DNA from: Chloroherpeton thalassium ATCC 35110
GTDB taxonomy: Bacteria > Bacteroidota > Chlorobiia > Chlorobiales > Chloroherpetonaceae
Length of the DNA stretch: 64,000 nucleotides
Direction of reading: 5' to 3'
Assembly (NCBI RefSeq): GCF_000020525.1
Contig: NC_011026.1
Span: forward strand, 186,001 to 250,000
Below, one piece after another: positions 24,966-33,917 of the stretch; positions within the stretch are counted from its first letter, which is position 1, and each line of letters opens with the position of its first letter. The notes beneath the pieces are model-generated. The model saw only the letters and a program-made list of their open reading frames with translations. It was not told where the DNA came from and made no database searches. The translations under genes were made by a program, and so were the position numbers.

Positions 24966-26519
24966 ATGAACACCCAATCACTATCGCAACGACAAGTGCA
25001 AACCATGCGGCTTAGCCCGCAGCAACTTTTATACACAAAGCTTTTGCAACTTCCGTTAATTCAGCTTGAACAGCGCGTCAAGCAGGAATTGGAGGAAAAT
25101 CCCATGCTGGAGGAATTTTCTGAATCGGATGAGGAAGCTGGCCAACCAGAAGAAATGGCCACGGACCTTTCGCAAAATAATGATGATGAAAATAAGCTGA
25201 ACGAAAAATCGGAGCAAAACGAGGAGGATCTCTACATCGCCGAAAAACCAACGAAAGACGAACCGCTTCCGAAAGACGATGACTACACCAAAGAGTTTGA
25301 TCAAGAAATTGAGGAATATTTTCCTGATGGCGATGAAGAAGGCTTCAATGTGCCGTCTTTCCGCGAAGAACCATCCGACGAAAGCTACTTTCAACCGGTT
25401 TTTCATGAGAGCTTTACCGAGCGCGTTTTAAACGATTTGCGCTATCAAGATGTCACAGAAAAAGAATTAGCAATTGCTGAGGAAATTGTCGGAAATATTG
25501 ATGAAGATGGCTACCTTCGCTGCCCAATTGAAGTGATTGCCGATGGCCTGATGACAACCGGAATTGAAGTTACTGAAGCTGAAATTTTGAAAGTGCTGGA
25601 AAAAATCTGGTACATCGATCCGGTTGGCATTGGCGCAAGAAATTTACAGGAATGTTTGCTGATTCAACTTGAAGCCAAATATCAACGAACGGAAGATATC
25701 GACGACACGCTCTATGAACAAGCCAAGCTTATTCTGAATAAATATTACCACGAGTTCACAATGAAACACTTTGAGAAGCTAATGACCCTTCTCAGTATCT
25801 CACCAGAAGAACTCACGCAAGCACTTTTGCTCATTCAAAGCTTTAATCCAAAACCGGGCGGCGATGTTTCGGCTTCAAGCAATTACATAATCCCTGATTT
25901 TATTGTTACTTTTGATGGGAAAAATTTGGTGGCCTTTTCCAATGAACGAAATTCTTTTCAGATCCGAATTTCGGAACAATACAAACCGTTGCTTGAAGAC
26001 AAGTCTCAGCCAAAAGGAGCAAAAGAGTTTGTCCGCAACAAATACGAAGCAGCCAAAAATTTCATGACGGCCATTGAAATGCGTCGCCAAACCTTGCAGC
26101 GCGTGATGAACGCTCTTTTAAATCTGCAATATGAATTTTTCACCATTGGGCCAAACCGGTTGAAACCGATGATTTTAAAAGATGTGGCTGAAGTGGCTGG
26201 CGTCGATATTTCAACGGTGAGCCGCGTGGTAAATGGAAAATATGTGCAAGCGCACAAGGGCATTTTGGAATTGAAATATTTCTTCAGCACAGGACTCGAG
26301 ACCGAATCGGGCGATGAAATTTCCAACAAGCTGATTAAAGAAAAAATCAAATCGTTTATTGAAAAAGAAGATACACGCAAGCCGCTGAGCGACGACAAAA
26401 TCTCCGAGATGCTTCAGCAAAACGGATTCAAGGTGGCACGAAGAACCGTCGCCAAATATCGCGAGCAAATGAATATTCCAGTAGCTCGCCTTCGAAAACA
26501 AATACAGTCTCTTAAATAA
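24966..26519 (+). CDS. rpoN: RNA polymerase sigma-54 factor
   Basis: A 517-residue sigma-54. Region I is the Gln/Leu-rich N-terminus that begins QTMRLSPQQLLYTKLLQLPLIQLEQRVKQELEENPMLEE; region II is a long acidic stretch (about residues 45-140); region III holds the core-binding and HTH parts (VAGVDISTVSRVVNGKYVQAHKG) and the RpoN box ARRTVAKYRE is at 491-500. It directs transcription from -24/-12 promoters with enhancer-binding ATPases, commonly for nitrogen metabolism. I saw no convincing -24/-12 promoter in the intergenic parts of this window. Confidence 0.97.
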   Translation: MNTQSLSQRQVQTMRLSPQQLLYTKLLQLPLIQLEQRVKQELEENPMLEEFSESDEEAGQPEEMATDLSQNNDDENKLNEKSEQNEEDLYIAEKPTKDEPLPKDDDYTKEFDQEIEEYFPDGDEEGFNVPSFREEPSDESYFQPVFHESFTERVLNDLRYQDVTEKELAIAEEIVGNIDEDGYLRCPIEVIADGLMTTGIEVTEAEILKVLEKIWYIDPVGIGARNLQECLLIQLEAKYQRTEDIDDTLYEQAKLILNKYYHEFTMKHFEKLMTLLSISPEELTQALLLIQSFNPKPGGDVSASSNYIIPDFIVTFDGKNLVAFSNERNSFQIRISEQYKPLLEDKSQPKGAKEFVRNKYEAAKNFMTAIEMRRQTLQRVMNALLNLQYEFFTIGPNRLKPMILKDVAEVAGVDISTVSRVVNGKYVQAHKGILELKYFFSTGLETESGDEISNKLIKEKIKSFIEKEDTRKPLSDDKISEMLQQNGFKVARRTVAKYREQMNIPVARLRKQIQSLK

Positions 26520-26558
26520 TTCAAACCAGTTTGTGTAGTGAGTAACGAGAAACCAATT

Positions 26559-27086
26559 ATGCGCGCGACAACCGTCATTGGTGTTTTGCGAAATGGAAAA
26601 GCGGCGCTTGGCAGCGACGGACAAATGACTTATGGCAATACGATCTTAAAACATTCGACGACAAAAATCAGAAAAATGCACGATGGCAAAATCATTGTGG
26701 GTTTTGCGGGCGCAACTGCCGACGCATTAACTTTGTTGGAGCGATTTGAAGAAAAACTTCAAGCGTACGGCGGTCGTTTAGATCGTTCCGCTGTTGAGCT
26801 GGCCAAAGAATGGCGCATGGATAAATATTTGCGCCGCCTGGAAGCCATGCTGGCTGTGGTTTCGCGCGAAAAAGCGTTGATTATTTCTGGAACGGGCGAT
26901 GTGATTGAACCGGAAGATGGCATTGTGGCCATCGGAAGTGGCAGCATGTACGCGCTTTCTGCTGCACGCGCGCTCTTGAAACACACCAACTGCGATGCAA
27001 AAACCATTGTGGAAGAATCGTTGAACATTGCCGGTGAAATCTGCATTTACACCAATACTAATATTCAAATTCAAGAAATTGTTTAA
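26559..27086 (+). CDS. hslV: ATP-dependent protease subunit HslV
   Basis: About 175 residues, the proteasome-like threonine peptidase. The mature catalytic Thr lies in MRATTVIGVLRNGKAALGSDGQMTYGN, matching the ATT/GTT of other HslV proteins. I prefer the ATG at 26559 (Thr at position 4 or 5); a GTG at 26538 would add seven residues. It forms a double hexamer gated by HslU, encoded 138 bp downstream. The two together degrade misfolded and regulatory proteins in the cytoplasm. Confidence 0.94.
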   Translation: MRATTVIGVLRNGKAALGSDGQMTYGNTILKHSTTKIRKMHDGKIIVGFAGATADALTLLERFEEKLQAYGGRLDRSAVELAKEWRMDKYLRRLEAMLAVVSREKALIISGTGDVIEPEDGIVAIGSGSMYALSAARALLKHTNCDAKTIVEESLNIAGEICIYTNTNIQIQEIV

Positions 27087-27224
27087 GCCCTCTTTTTTTA
27101 AAGAGATACACGCTTTCAAATTTTATTCTGGGTTATTTGGGAAGGTATTTCCATTGTTTGACGAATACGATACATTCTGAATTTGACCCGAGGTTTTCTA
27201 AAGTTTTAAAAGCAAAAAAGATAG

Positions 27225-28730
27225 ATGCCAAAATCAAAATCTTCTAAAGAACTCACCGAAGATGAAGTAAAATCTACATCGGAGCAAAAGAAAAGTGATA
27301 TGACGGAAACGGGTGACGAACGCGACAATAAAATTCCAGAACATTTTCTGACGCCGAGTCAAATTGTTAAGGAGTTAGACAAGTACATTATTGGACAACG
27401 CGAAGCGAAAAAATCAGTAGCCATTGCGCTCAGAAATCGGCTTCGCCGCCAGCGCGTTGAAGGCGCGCTTCGCGACGAAATTATGCCAAACAACATCATC
27501 ATGATTGGCCCCACCGGTGTTGGCAAAACGGAAATTGCACGCCGCTTGGCAAAGCTTTCTGGCGCTCCGTTCGTCAAAGTTGAGGCATCAAAATTTACCG
27601 AAGTGGGATATGTCGGTCGCGATGTTGAATCCATGATTCGCGACTTGATGGATTTGGCCGTTGGCATGGTCAGAAGCGAGCAATCAGTTGTGGTTCAGGA
27701 AAAAGCAAAACAGCTGGCCGAAGAACGCATTCTGGACATTTTACTGCCGCCCGTGAAAAAAATTCCGGCTGGATTTAAAAAGCAACAATCGGCTGAAACA
27801 GACGCGGACACAGACGAGGATAAAACGGAAAACGAAATCAACGACAGAAGCCGCGAAAAAATGAGAGACCGATTGAGAAATGGCAAGCTCGACGATAAAA
27901 CCATTGAGCTGGAAGTTTCTTCTGATTCGCAAGGCATGATGCAAATTCTCGGCCCTTTTGGTCCAATGGAAGACATCGGCGGAATGATGCAGGATATTAT
28001 CAGCGGTTTGCCGAAAAAACGAAAAAAACGTCGCGTGACCATTTCCGAAGCCAAAGTTATTCTTGAGCAAGAAGAAACCCAGAAGCTTATCGACATGGAT
28101 GCGGTGGTCAAAGAAGCCACGCAGCGCGTTGAAAATTCAGGCATTGTCTTTATCGATGAGATCGACAAAATTGCGTCCAGTTCCACCGGAAATGGGCGTA
28201 GCCCGGATGTCAGCCGCGAAGGCGTTCAGCGCGATTTGCTTCCCATTGTGGAAGGCTCGAATGTGGCAACCAAATATGGCCTGGTGAAAACCGACCATGT
28301 TTTGTTCATCGCATCTGGCGCGTTTCATGTAGCCAAACCATCGGACTTAATTCCTGAACTTCAAGGACGATTTCCAATTCGTGTTGAACTGAAAAGTTTG
28401 CAGGAAGATGATTTCGTCAAAATTCTCACGCAACCAGAAAATGCCTTGATTAAGCAATACACGGCGCTGTTGAAAACAGAAAACGTGGAGCTGGAATTTT
28501 TGGAAGATGGCATTCAGGAAATTGCACGAATCGCAGCCCAAGTCAATGAGTCAGTTGAAAATATTGGCGCTCGGCGCTTGCACACCATTATGACAACGTT
28601 GCTGGAAGAACTGATGTTTAATATTCCTGAAAACATTCCAGACAACAAAATCGTAGTGGACAAAGCGATGGTCGAAAGCCGGTTGAGTGATATTGCCAAA
28701 GATAGAGACCTAAGCCGATATATTTTATAA
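27225..28730 (+). CDS. hslU: HslU ATPase
   Basis: A 501-residue AAA+ unfoldase. Walker A GPTGVGKT is at about 95-102, and Walker B is [13 protein letters not shown]; the I-domain inserted between them has the charged, Gly/Met-rich segment typical of HslU. The C-terminal tail [14 protein letters not shown] is the conserved end that docks into HslV and activates it. An N-terminal charged extension of about 35 residues precedes the usual start ([24 protein letters not shown]). Partner of hslV immediately upstream. Confidence 0.96.
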   Translation: MPKSKSSKELTEDEVKSTSEQKKSDMTETGDERDNKIPEHFLTPSQIVKELDKYIIGQREAKKSVAIALRNRLRRQRVEGALRDEIMPNNIIMIGPTGVGKTEIARRLAKLSGAPFVKVEASKFTEVGYVGRDVESMIRDLMDLAVGMVRSEQSVVVQEKAKQLAEERILDILLPPVKKIPAGFKKQQSAETDADTDEDKTENEINDRSREKMRDRLRNGKLDDKTIELEVSSDSQGMMQILGPFGPMEDIGGMMQDIISGLPKKRKKRRVTISEAKVILEQEETQKLIDMDAVVKEATQRVENSGIVFIDEIDKIASSSTGNGRSPDVSREGVQRDLLPIVEGSNVATKYGLVKTDHVLFIASGAFHVAKPSDLIPELQGRFPIRVELKSLQEDDFVKILTQPENALIKQYTALLKTENVELEFLEDGIQEIARIAAQVNESVENIGARRLHTIMTTLLEELMFNIPENIPDNKIVVDKAMVESRLSDIAKDRDLSRYIL

Positions 28731-28817
28731 GCTTATAAACAAATTTATTCATTTAGCGTACAAGCAACCGGTTTTTTGAGACTTTTTTAATCAATAAAAC
28801 TTGCTTGAAAAAAAAAT

Positions 28818-29531
28818 ATGGAAACAAGACCCTTTTATTATAATCCGGGATACTCACAAGTTTCGGCTGATGTTCAAAATCGAGTGATCAACCAAGTATT
28901 TGTGTGGATGGCACTTGGCTTGGCACTTACCGCCGGAACAGCTTTTGCAACGGCCAGCTCTGAGGCCATGATGCAACTCGTATTCGGCAACCCGATTGTT
29001 TTTTTCGGGCTCATCATTGCTGAATTTGGCTTGGTTGTTGGCGTGAGTGCGGCCATCAACCGTTTGTCGCTTGCGGCGGCAACCGGCTTATTTTTCCTTT
29101 ACTCCGCCCTGAATGGCGTCACACTGGCCAGCATTTTCATGGTGTATAGCCTTGGCTCGATTGGCGGGGTGTTTTTAGTCACTGCGGGCACATTCGGCGC
29201 CATGAGCCTTTATGGCCTTACCACAAAACGCGATTTGACAAAAATCGGCAGCTTGGCATTCATGGCGCTCATCGGCATTATCATTGCTGGTGTCGTGAAT
29301 ATGTTTTTGCACAGCTCGGTCTTAAGCCTTATCGTTAGCCTTATTGGCCTTGTTGTATTTATTGGCCTTACCGCATACGACACGCAGAAAATCAAGGAAA
29401 TGGCTGCCATGACCAACGACGGGGAATCAGAAGGCAAAGTCGCCGTTTTAGGTGCACTTTCGCTTTACCTTGATTTTATCAACTTGTTTTTAATTTTGCT
29501 TCGCTTATTTGGTGGTGGCAAAGACGAGTAA
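28818..29531 (+). CDS. Bax inhibitor-1/YccA family membrane protein
   Basis: A 237-residue protein with seven hydrophobic segments and the family region (TPLTLAFVYTVLNGLTLSSI-like, here FFLYSALNGVTLASIFMVYS; and GLTAYDTQKIKEM near residue 190). The C-terminal ALSLYLDFINLFLILLRLFGGG is typical. These proteins sit in the inner membrane and act as calcium leak channels or bind FtsH; the precise role here is unknown. Monocistronic with a strong terminator. Confidence 0.92.
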   Translation: METRPFYYNPGYSQVSADVQNRVINQVFVWMALGLALTAGTAFATASSEAMMQLVFGNPIVFFGLIIAEFGLVVGVSAAINRLSLAAATGLFFLYSALNGVTLASIFMVYSLGSIGGVFLVTAGTFGAMSLYGLTTKRDLTKIGSLAFMALIGIIIAGVVNMFLHSSVLSLIVSLIGLVVFIGLTAYDTQKIKEMAAMTNDGESEGKVAVLGALSLYLDFINLFLILLRLFGGGKDE

Positions 29532-29552
29532 CCGATCAGTTCAGTTTAGCAG

Positions 29553-29582
29553 AAAAAGCGGCATATTCAGTGCCGCTTTTTT
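29553..29582 (+). terminator. Intrinsic terminator after the BI-1 gene
   Basis: AAAAAGCGGC / GCCGCTTTTTT with a 9-nt loop followed by a T-rich stretch. Same stem core as the feoB/dxs terminator. Confidence 0.9.
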
Positions 29583-29669
29583 ATTTTATTTGCTTGTAGG
29601 TATTCGGCAAAATCATACCTTTGTAGACTTTTACCGCGAAGTTATTTTTCACTTGAATTTCAACGGATA

Positions 29670-30071
29670 ATGGTTTCAGAGTCGCAACTTCGGAAAATTA
29701 TAGACCTTACGATTGAAGAGTTAGGCGAAAATGCCACCAAAGAAAATATCCAAGCTGTTGTGGCATCGGTTTTGGAAGCGTATGAACAACCGGACGCAGA
29801 GCGCCTTTCAGGAACGCCCTTGCTTCCTCAAAAAGCCTTGATAACAGTTTTGGGACCCAAAAAGCCTAACGCCCTTACCGCGCTTACTCCCGTTTTTTCC
29901 AAGCACAATTGCGACATCATTGACATTTCACAAAAAACGCTTCAGGCACACTTCTCACTCGTGTTCATCGTGGATATTTCCAAGCTAAACACGCCGTTTT
30001 CCGTTTTGCAACACGAACTTCAAAAAGAAGTGCAAGCACTCGGTTTGCAGCTTTTGGCCGCGCAAGAATGA
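29670..30071 (+). CDS. ACT-domain protein
   Basis: A 133-residue protein. The C-terminal half (about residues 52-133) is an ACT domain of the ALITVLGPKKPNALTALTPVFSKHNCDIIDISQKTL type, close to the UPF0237/GcvR-like family that senses amino acids. The N-terminal 45 residues form a helical region (SQLRKIIDLTIEELGENATKENIQAVV). Ligand unknown. Short gaps (42 bp) link it with the thioesterase and aroQ genes that follow, probably one transcript. Confidence 0.85.
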   Translation: MVSESQLRKIIDLTIEELGENATKENIQAVVASVLEAYEQPDAERLSGTPLLPQKALITVLGPKKPNALTALTPVFSKHNCDIIDISQKTLQAHFSLVFIVDISKLNTPFSVLQHELQKEVQALGLQLLAAQE

Positions 30072-30113
30072 CCTGCGACTTTTCCCAAAACCATCGCCCG
30101 AAAGCCGCTCGCT

Positions 30114-30530
30114 ATGAAAAAAGTTGAGACCCGTTTTAAAGTTAGAAGTTACGAACTGGACTCATTTGGACATGTCAATCATGCCGTTTATGTGCAATAT
30201 TTGGAGTTTGCCCGCAGTGAAATGTTTCGCTCAATTGGATTTTCCATGCAAGACGCGTTTCGCAAGGGAATTTATCCGGTTGTGGCCAACTTAACTGTGA
30301 ATTATCGTAAAGAGCTGCTGCTTCACGACGAAGTCTTGCTCACGTGCTTCATATCCAAAATTGGGCGCTCGTCTTTCACCATTCGCGAAGAGGGCTACAA
30401 ACTGACAAACGGCCAAATGAAAGCCTTTGACGCAGAAGTTGTCATGGCATTTGTGGATAAAACTTCCTCCGTTTCTGTGATGATTCCAACGGAGGTGCGA
30501 AATCAATTTCAACAATTACTTTTTTCTTAA
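30114..30530 (+). CDS. Acyl-CoA thioesterase (4HBT, YbgC type)
   Basis: A 138-residue hotdog-fold thioesterase. The catalytic Asp is in YELDSFGHVNHAVYVQYLEFARSEMF, the 4HBT signature D-x-x-G-H-V-N. It hydrolyses short to medium acyl-CoA or 4-hydroxybenzoyl-CoA-like thioesters; substrate unknown. Followed after 8 bp by aroQ. Confidence 0.88.
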   Translation: MKKVETRFKVRSYELDSFGHVNHAVYVQYLEFARSEMFRSIGFSMQDAFRKGIYPVVANLTVNYRKELLLHDEVLLTCFISKIGRSSFTIREEGYKLTNGQMKAFDAEVVMAFVDKTSSVSVMIPTEVRNQFQQLLFS

Positions 30531-30538
30531 CTGTAACG

Positions 30539-30985
30539 ATGATCGAGCAAAATCATATTCTTGTTTTAAACGGCCCCAATCTTTCGCGTTTGGGAAAAAG
30601 AGAGCCCGGCGTTTATGGAAGTCGAACGTTGATGGACATCAATTCAAGTTTAGCCGCGGTATTTCCCAAAATTGGCTTTCAATTTGTTCAGTCGGAGTAT
30701 GAAGGCAAATTGATTGAAGCGCTGTTTCAAGCCGAAGATCAGCCAGAAATGAAAGGCACGGTGCTCAACGCTGGCGCTCTGACGCATTACTCGATCGCAC
30801 TCAGAGATGCAATTAAAGCCATTAGTAAACCTGTTGTCGAGGTGCACTTGTCTAACATTTATGCACGAGAGGAATTTCGTCGCAAGTCGGTCATTTCCGA
30901 AGTTTGCCTTGGCGTTATTAGTGGTTTTGGCGAGGAAGGCTATCACTTCGCAGTGGAAGCGCTTTTAAGCAATCTTTCGGAGTAA
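30539..30985 (+). CDS. aroQ: 3-dehydroquinate dehydratase type II
   Basis: A 148-residue type II dehydroquinase. Active-site features: VLNGPNLSRLGKREPGVYGSRTL with the lid Arg and Tyr, the NAGALTHYS segment and the EVHLSNIYAREEFRRKSVIS segment. It dehydrates 3-dehydroquinate in the shikimate pathway, downstream of the AroB product encoded at 12913. Confidence 0.95.
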   Translation: MIEQNHILVLNGPNLSRLGKREPGVYGSRTLMDINSSLAAVFPKIGFQFVQSEYEGKLIEALFQAEDQPEMKGTVLNAGALTHYSIALRDAIKAISKPVVEVHLSNIYAREEFRRKSVISEVCLGVISGFGEEGYHFAVEALLSNLSE

Positions 30986-31020
30986 AAAAGCGCTATAGAT
31001 AAGTTAGAGTTTAAACAAAG

Positions 31021-31043
31021 AGGAGCTGTAAAAAAGCTCCTCA
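31021..31043 (-). terminator. Terminator of ssrA
   Basis: GAGGAGCT / AGCTCCTC, 8-bp perfect stem, followed on the minus strand by TTTGTTT, about 20 bp after the 3' end of the tmRNA. Confidence 0.75.
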
Positions 31044-31064
31044 TAGTTGTGATGATAAATTTGT

Positions 31065-31460
31065 GGAGATGGCGGGACTCGAACCCGCGTCCAAGACATT
31101 GCAAGAGGTGGCTACCACACTCATCTTCGCTGTTTGGAAGTTCGCAAGCTACGACTCCAGCGACAAAGGTCAGCTTGCTATTCCGATTGTGTATTCACAC
31201 CTGCCATCGGACATACAGGCGTGAAGCTTACTTGCGCGAGCGTTAGCTCAAGCGCGGGTTATGTCACCAAAAGGCTTCCGAATAAGCGCTTCCACCAGAT
31301 GGCGTGACCGGCTAAATAACTATGTGTTAATTAGGCAGCCATTGCATACGAATAATCGTCTGCATCTACAGTTGCATAGACTTCTTTAACGAGTCCATCC
31401 ATGCTGAAACTCGGAGTGCAACCAAATCCGACACATGCCTTGTCGAAACCGGTCATCCCC
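31065..31460 (-). ncRNA. ssrA: tmRNA (SsrA), trans-translation RNA
   Basis: A 396-nt tmRNA. The 5' end GGGGATGACCGGTTTCGACA pairs with the 3' acceptor CATCTCC (one G-U) and a T-arm GCGGGTTCGAGTCCCGC precedes it. The coding part on the minus strand (31363 down to 31331) starts at the GCA resume codon after TAGAT and reads ADDYSYAMAA then TAA. The tag tail AMAA is the Chlorobium type in my memory. The 3' CCA is not encoded: the genomic 3' bases after the discriminator A are CAA, so it must be added. It tags nascent peptides on stalled ribosomes for proteolysis. Confidence 0.96.
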
Positions 31461-31500
31461 TATTTTCCTCAATTGCAATAAAAATGAACAAAGAGCCTTC

Positions 31501-31506
31501 ATTATA
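31501..31506 (-). promoter_or_regulatory. Possible -10 box of ssrA
   Basis: A TATAAT hexamer on the minus strand about 40 bp before the tmRNA 5' end; no clear -35 box. The mature RNA would need a 5' trim of a leader. Confidence 0.35.
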
Positions 31507-31614
31507 GCATTTTTTTTACAAAAAAAGATGCTTCTGCACTAAAAATAAATTTGACAACTGAGCAATGCTTATTCTCTCTACGCCATGAAATGTTACACTT
31601 GAATGAACCGATTT

Positions 31615-32178
31615 TTAGTTCATCCGTGGATCTTCTGGCGTATTGGCAATAATGGCATAATCACCACCTTTGGCACGAAGCGCTCGAGCCCACATTCTAT
31701 CATACACCGGATTAAAAACAACATTGGCGGTGGCTTTGGCCTGATACCAGGAGTCTTGATCTATTTCCTGCTGAAGCTGACCAGGCCCCCAACCTGAATA
31801 GCCAAGGAAAAAACGAAAATCATCGGGCGACGCGTGCCGCGTATTAATCATTGAACGAATGGTTTCGTAATTTCCGCCCCAATACACGCCATCCACAACC
31901 TCAATTGCATCTTCGATTTCGTCGCCAAGACGATGCAACACATGAACCGTATTTGGTTGAACTGGGCCGCCTGCATGTAAGGCAATATCCCAATCTTCAA
32001 TGTCCTCAATGGCTTCACTGATGTTAATATCGAGCGGCTTATTGAGAATTAAGCCAAAAGTGCCTTCTTCATTATGTTCGCAAAGAAGCACAACGGAACG
32101 CTTAAAATTTGGGTCTATTAACTGCGCGCCGGCTATAAGAAGAATTCCTCGCTTTGGCGAAGCATAATCATCAAGCAT
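31615..32178 (-). CDS. YqgE/AlgH family protein
   Basis: A 187-residue protein of the UPF0301 (YqgE/AlgH) family. Recognised by KRGILLIAGAQLIDPNFKRSVVLLCEHNEEGTFGLILNKPL at the start, and AHAGGPV-like (LHAGGPVQPNTVHVLHR) and GYSGWGPGQLQQEI motifs. Function unknown. It stands alone on the minus strand between ssrA and an unannotated gap. Confidence 0.9.
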   Translation of the reverse strand: MLDDYASPKRGILLIAGAQLIDPNFKRSVVLLCEHNEEGTFGLILNKPLDINISEAIEDIEDWDIALHAGGPVQPNTVHVLHRLGDEIEDAIEVVDGVYWGGNYETIRSMINTRHASPDDFRFFLGYSGWGPGQLQQEIDQDSWYQAKATANVVFNPVYDRMWARALRAKGGDYAIIANTPEDPRMN

Positions 32179-32600
32179 AATACTTCACTTTTAGTTGATT
32201 AATGATGCTTTAATTCAATCCGATGGAAGCGGACAACTCGTTTTGCTTTTTCTTGAACATATATCGCGCATCCACGACGGTTTCAGTCCGTGTTTGCATG
32301 AAAATGAATCCTGGACGAGTGAGATTCTTAAGAGATTTTTGAGATAAAACTTAATGTACAAAAAAATTAAAAAAGCGCTTTTTATTTGCCCATTAACTTG
32401 GAGAGTGCACTGCGTATTTAAACGGGGGAAAAACGTATGCTTAACATGAGACGCGTCTCATCGCGCGTGACGATCCGGTTCATTTGATTTGTTCCATTGG
32501 AAAACAGATCGTTTGCGAGTTCCGCGTTCTTTTTGATCAAAATATGAGAATATTTCGTTCTTTTTGGCTGATCTTTTAGCAAACGGCTTGTCGGTTTTAA
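32179..32600. other. Intergenic region with a 16-bp palindrome
   Basis: About 422 bp, no credible gene. It contains the perfect palindrome at 32446-32461. The right side precedes the stop of the SbcD-like gene, the left side holds the promoter of the YqgE gene. Confidence 0.5.
32446..32461. promoter_or_regulatory. Perfect 16-bp palindrome ATGAGACGCGTCTCAT
   Basis: A perfect inverted repeat centred on ACGCGT in an otherwise gene-free stretch. It could be an operator for a dimeric repressor or an RNA hairpin; nothing proves either. Confidence 0.3.
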
Positions 32601-33833
32601 TTATCCAAAAAGTCCAGATTCAAGTTCGGCAGCAATTTTCAGAACTTTTTCTTTGATCGGCTTAAATTGAGCGTTTTGTTCAACGTAAATCTCAAGCGCT
32701 TCAGCCGCCGTCATGGTTTTGCTCAAGTCGGGATTTCTTAAGCGTTTTGGCTTTTCATTCACCTCAACGCTTACTTCGGAAACCAGAAACGCTTCTTGCA
32801 ACGCCTCTTTTATTGTAGAAATATCGATCTCCGATTTTTGATCGATCGAGCAAAGAATCCTAACTCGCACAATTGCATCTGCGATGTTTTTTTTGGCGAT
32901 CTCAGCCAAAATAAAAGCCATCGGCTCAGGAGACTTGAGCGTCACATCTATATCGAAACTGACAAACGGCCTGGCTGGAGTTAGCACGCGCGCATAAGAA
33001 ACACGCTTGGCATCATCAATTGTGACCATCACAAAGCCTTTTTCCTCATCACATTCGTTGAAGCTGATGCGCTCAATGCTACCTGAATAAACAACCGGCG
33101 GCTGATTGCCTGGATTCAAGTCCTGAAATTTATGAATATGGCCAAGTGCGATATAATCAAACTCTTTATGCGCCAGCGCGCCAACGGAAAACATTGGGTC
33201 TTTGGCAAGCAAAGTGATTCTCTCCGACTTGGACATCATGGCCGTGTCGATGTGCAAATGCCCGGCAAGAATGCTGGGAATTTCGTCCGGCTGCTCGCGA
33301 AGCGCATCGGCTTGCTCAAGAATGAATTCAAGGTAAAACTCATGAATTTTGCTCTTCAATTCTTCGGGAGAAAATGCCGCATACGCCTCTTTGGCAAACA
33401 AATTGGTTCTTACCGGCCACGGCAGCCCCACAATTCGCAACAAGCCCGACTTCGTTTCCACGAGCTGAACTTCCAACTTATCTATCACAACGACTTGCGC
33501 AGCCAGTTCCTGAAAAATTTGCAAGGCATTGGCTCGTCCGTGCGCAAATGGATGATCGTGATTGCCAACAACCATCACAACGGGAATATTCGCCTCGAGA
33601 ATCGGCTTTAAGCAACGCGCAAAAATTTGCTGTTCGGTAGGGCTTGGCGTGGCATCACGATAAGCATCGCCGCAAAAAAGCAGTGCGTCTATTTTTTCAT
33701 CGAGCGCTGTTTGAACTAAAAAGTCGAAGCTTTTTTGAAAATCGAGCAGCCGCGTGTTCAACCCGGCTTGCTGATCAAGCTTACCGTGCGTTGTGTAGCC
33801 AATGTGAATATCTGCGGTATGGAGAATTTTCAT
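32601..33833 (-). CDS. sbcD: SbcD-like metallophosphoesterase/DNA exonuclease
   Basis: A 410-residue calcineurin-like phosphoesterase with the nuclease layout: KILHTADIHIGY (D, H), LLFCGDAYRDATPSP (D), VVMVVGNHDHPFAHGRANALQIFQEL (N, H, D) and later LAGHLHID and ALGHIHKFQ. It matches the Mre11/SbcD family. The start at 33833 follows AGGAA on the minus strand; an earlier TTG/GTG-like start at 33866 adds 11 residues. An SbcC partner ATPase is not beside it. Confidence 0.85.
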   Translation of the reverse strand: MKILHTADIHIGYTTHGKLDQQAGLNTRLLDFQKSFDFLVQTALDEKIDALLFCGDAYRDATPSPTEQQIFARCLKPILEANIPVVMVVGNHDHPFAHGRANALQIFQELAAQVVVIDKLEVQLVETKSGLLRIVGLPWPVRTNLFAKEAYAAFSPEELKSKIHEFYLEFILEQADALREQPDEIPSILAGHLHIDTAMMSKSERITLLAKDPMFSVGALAHKEFDYIALGHIHKFQDLNPGNQPPVVYSGSIERISFNECDEEKGFVMVTIDDAKRVSYARVLTPARPFVSFDIDVTLKSPEPMAFILAEIAKKNIADAIVRVRILCSIDQKSEIDISTIKEALQEAFLVSEVSVEVNEKPKRLRNPDLSKTMTAAEALEIYVEQNAQFKPIKEKVLKIAAELESGLFG

Positions 33834-33917
33834 TTTTCCTGGAAAGAATTTACGCTTGACGAGCACAGCCTCGCCACCGAATTAACGCGGCGAGGCAATC
33901 TATTCGTGAGAAAATTC

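Noticed and set aside
31049-31246. 65-residue plus-strand frame with WRDSNPRP
   Set aside because: It is an antisense read through the T-arm of the tmRNA, a common artefact.
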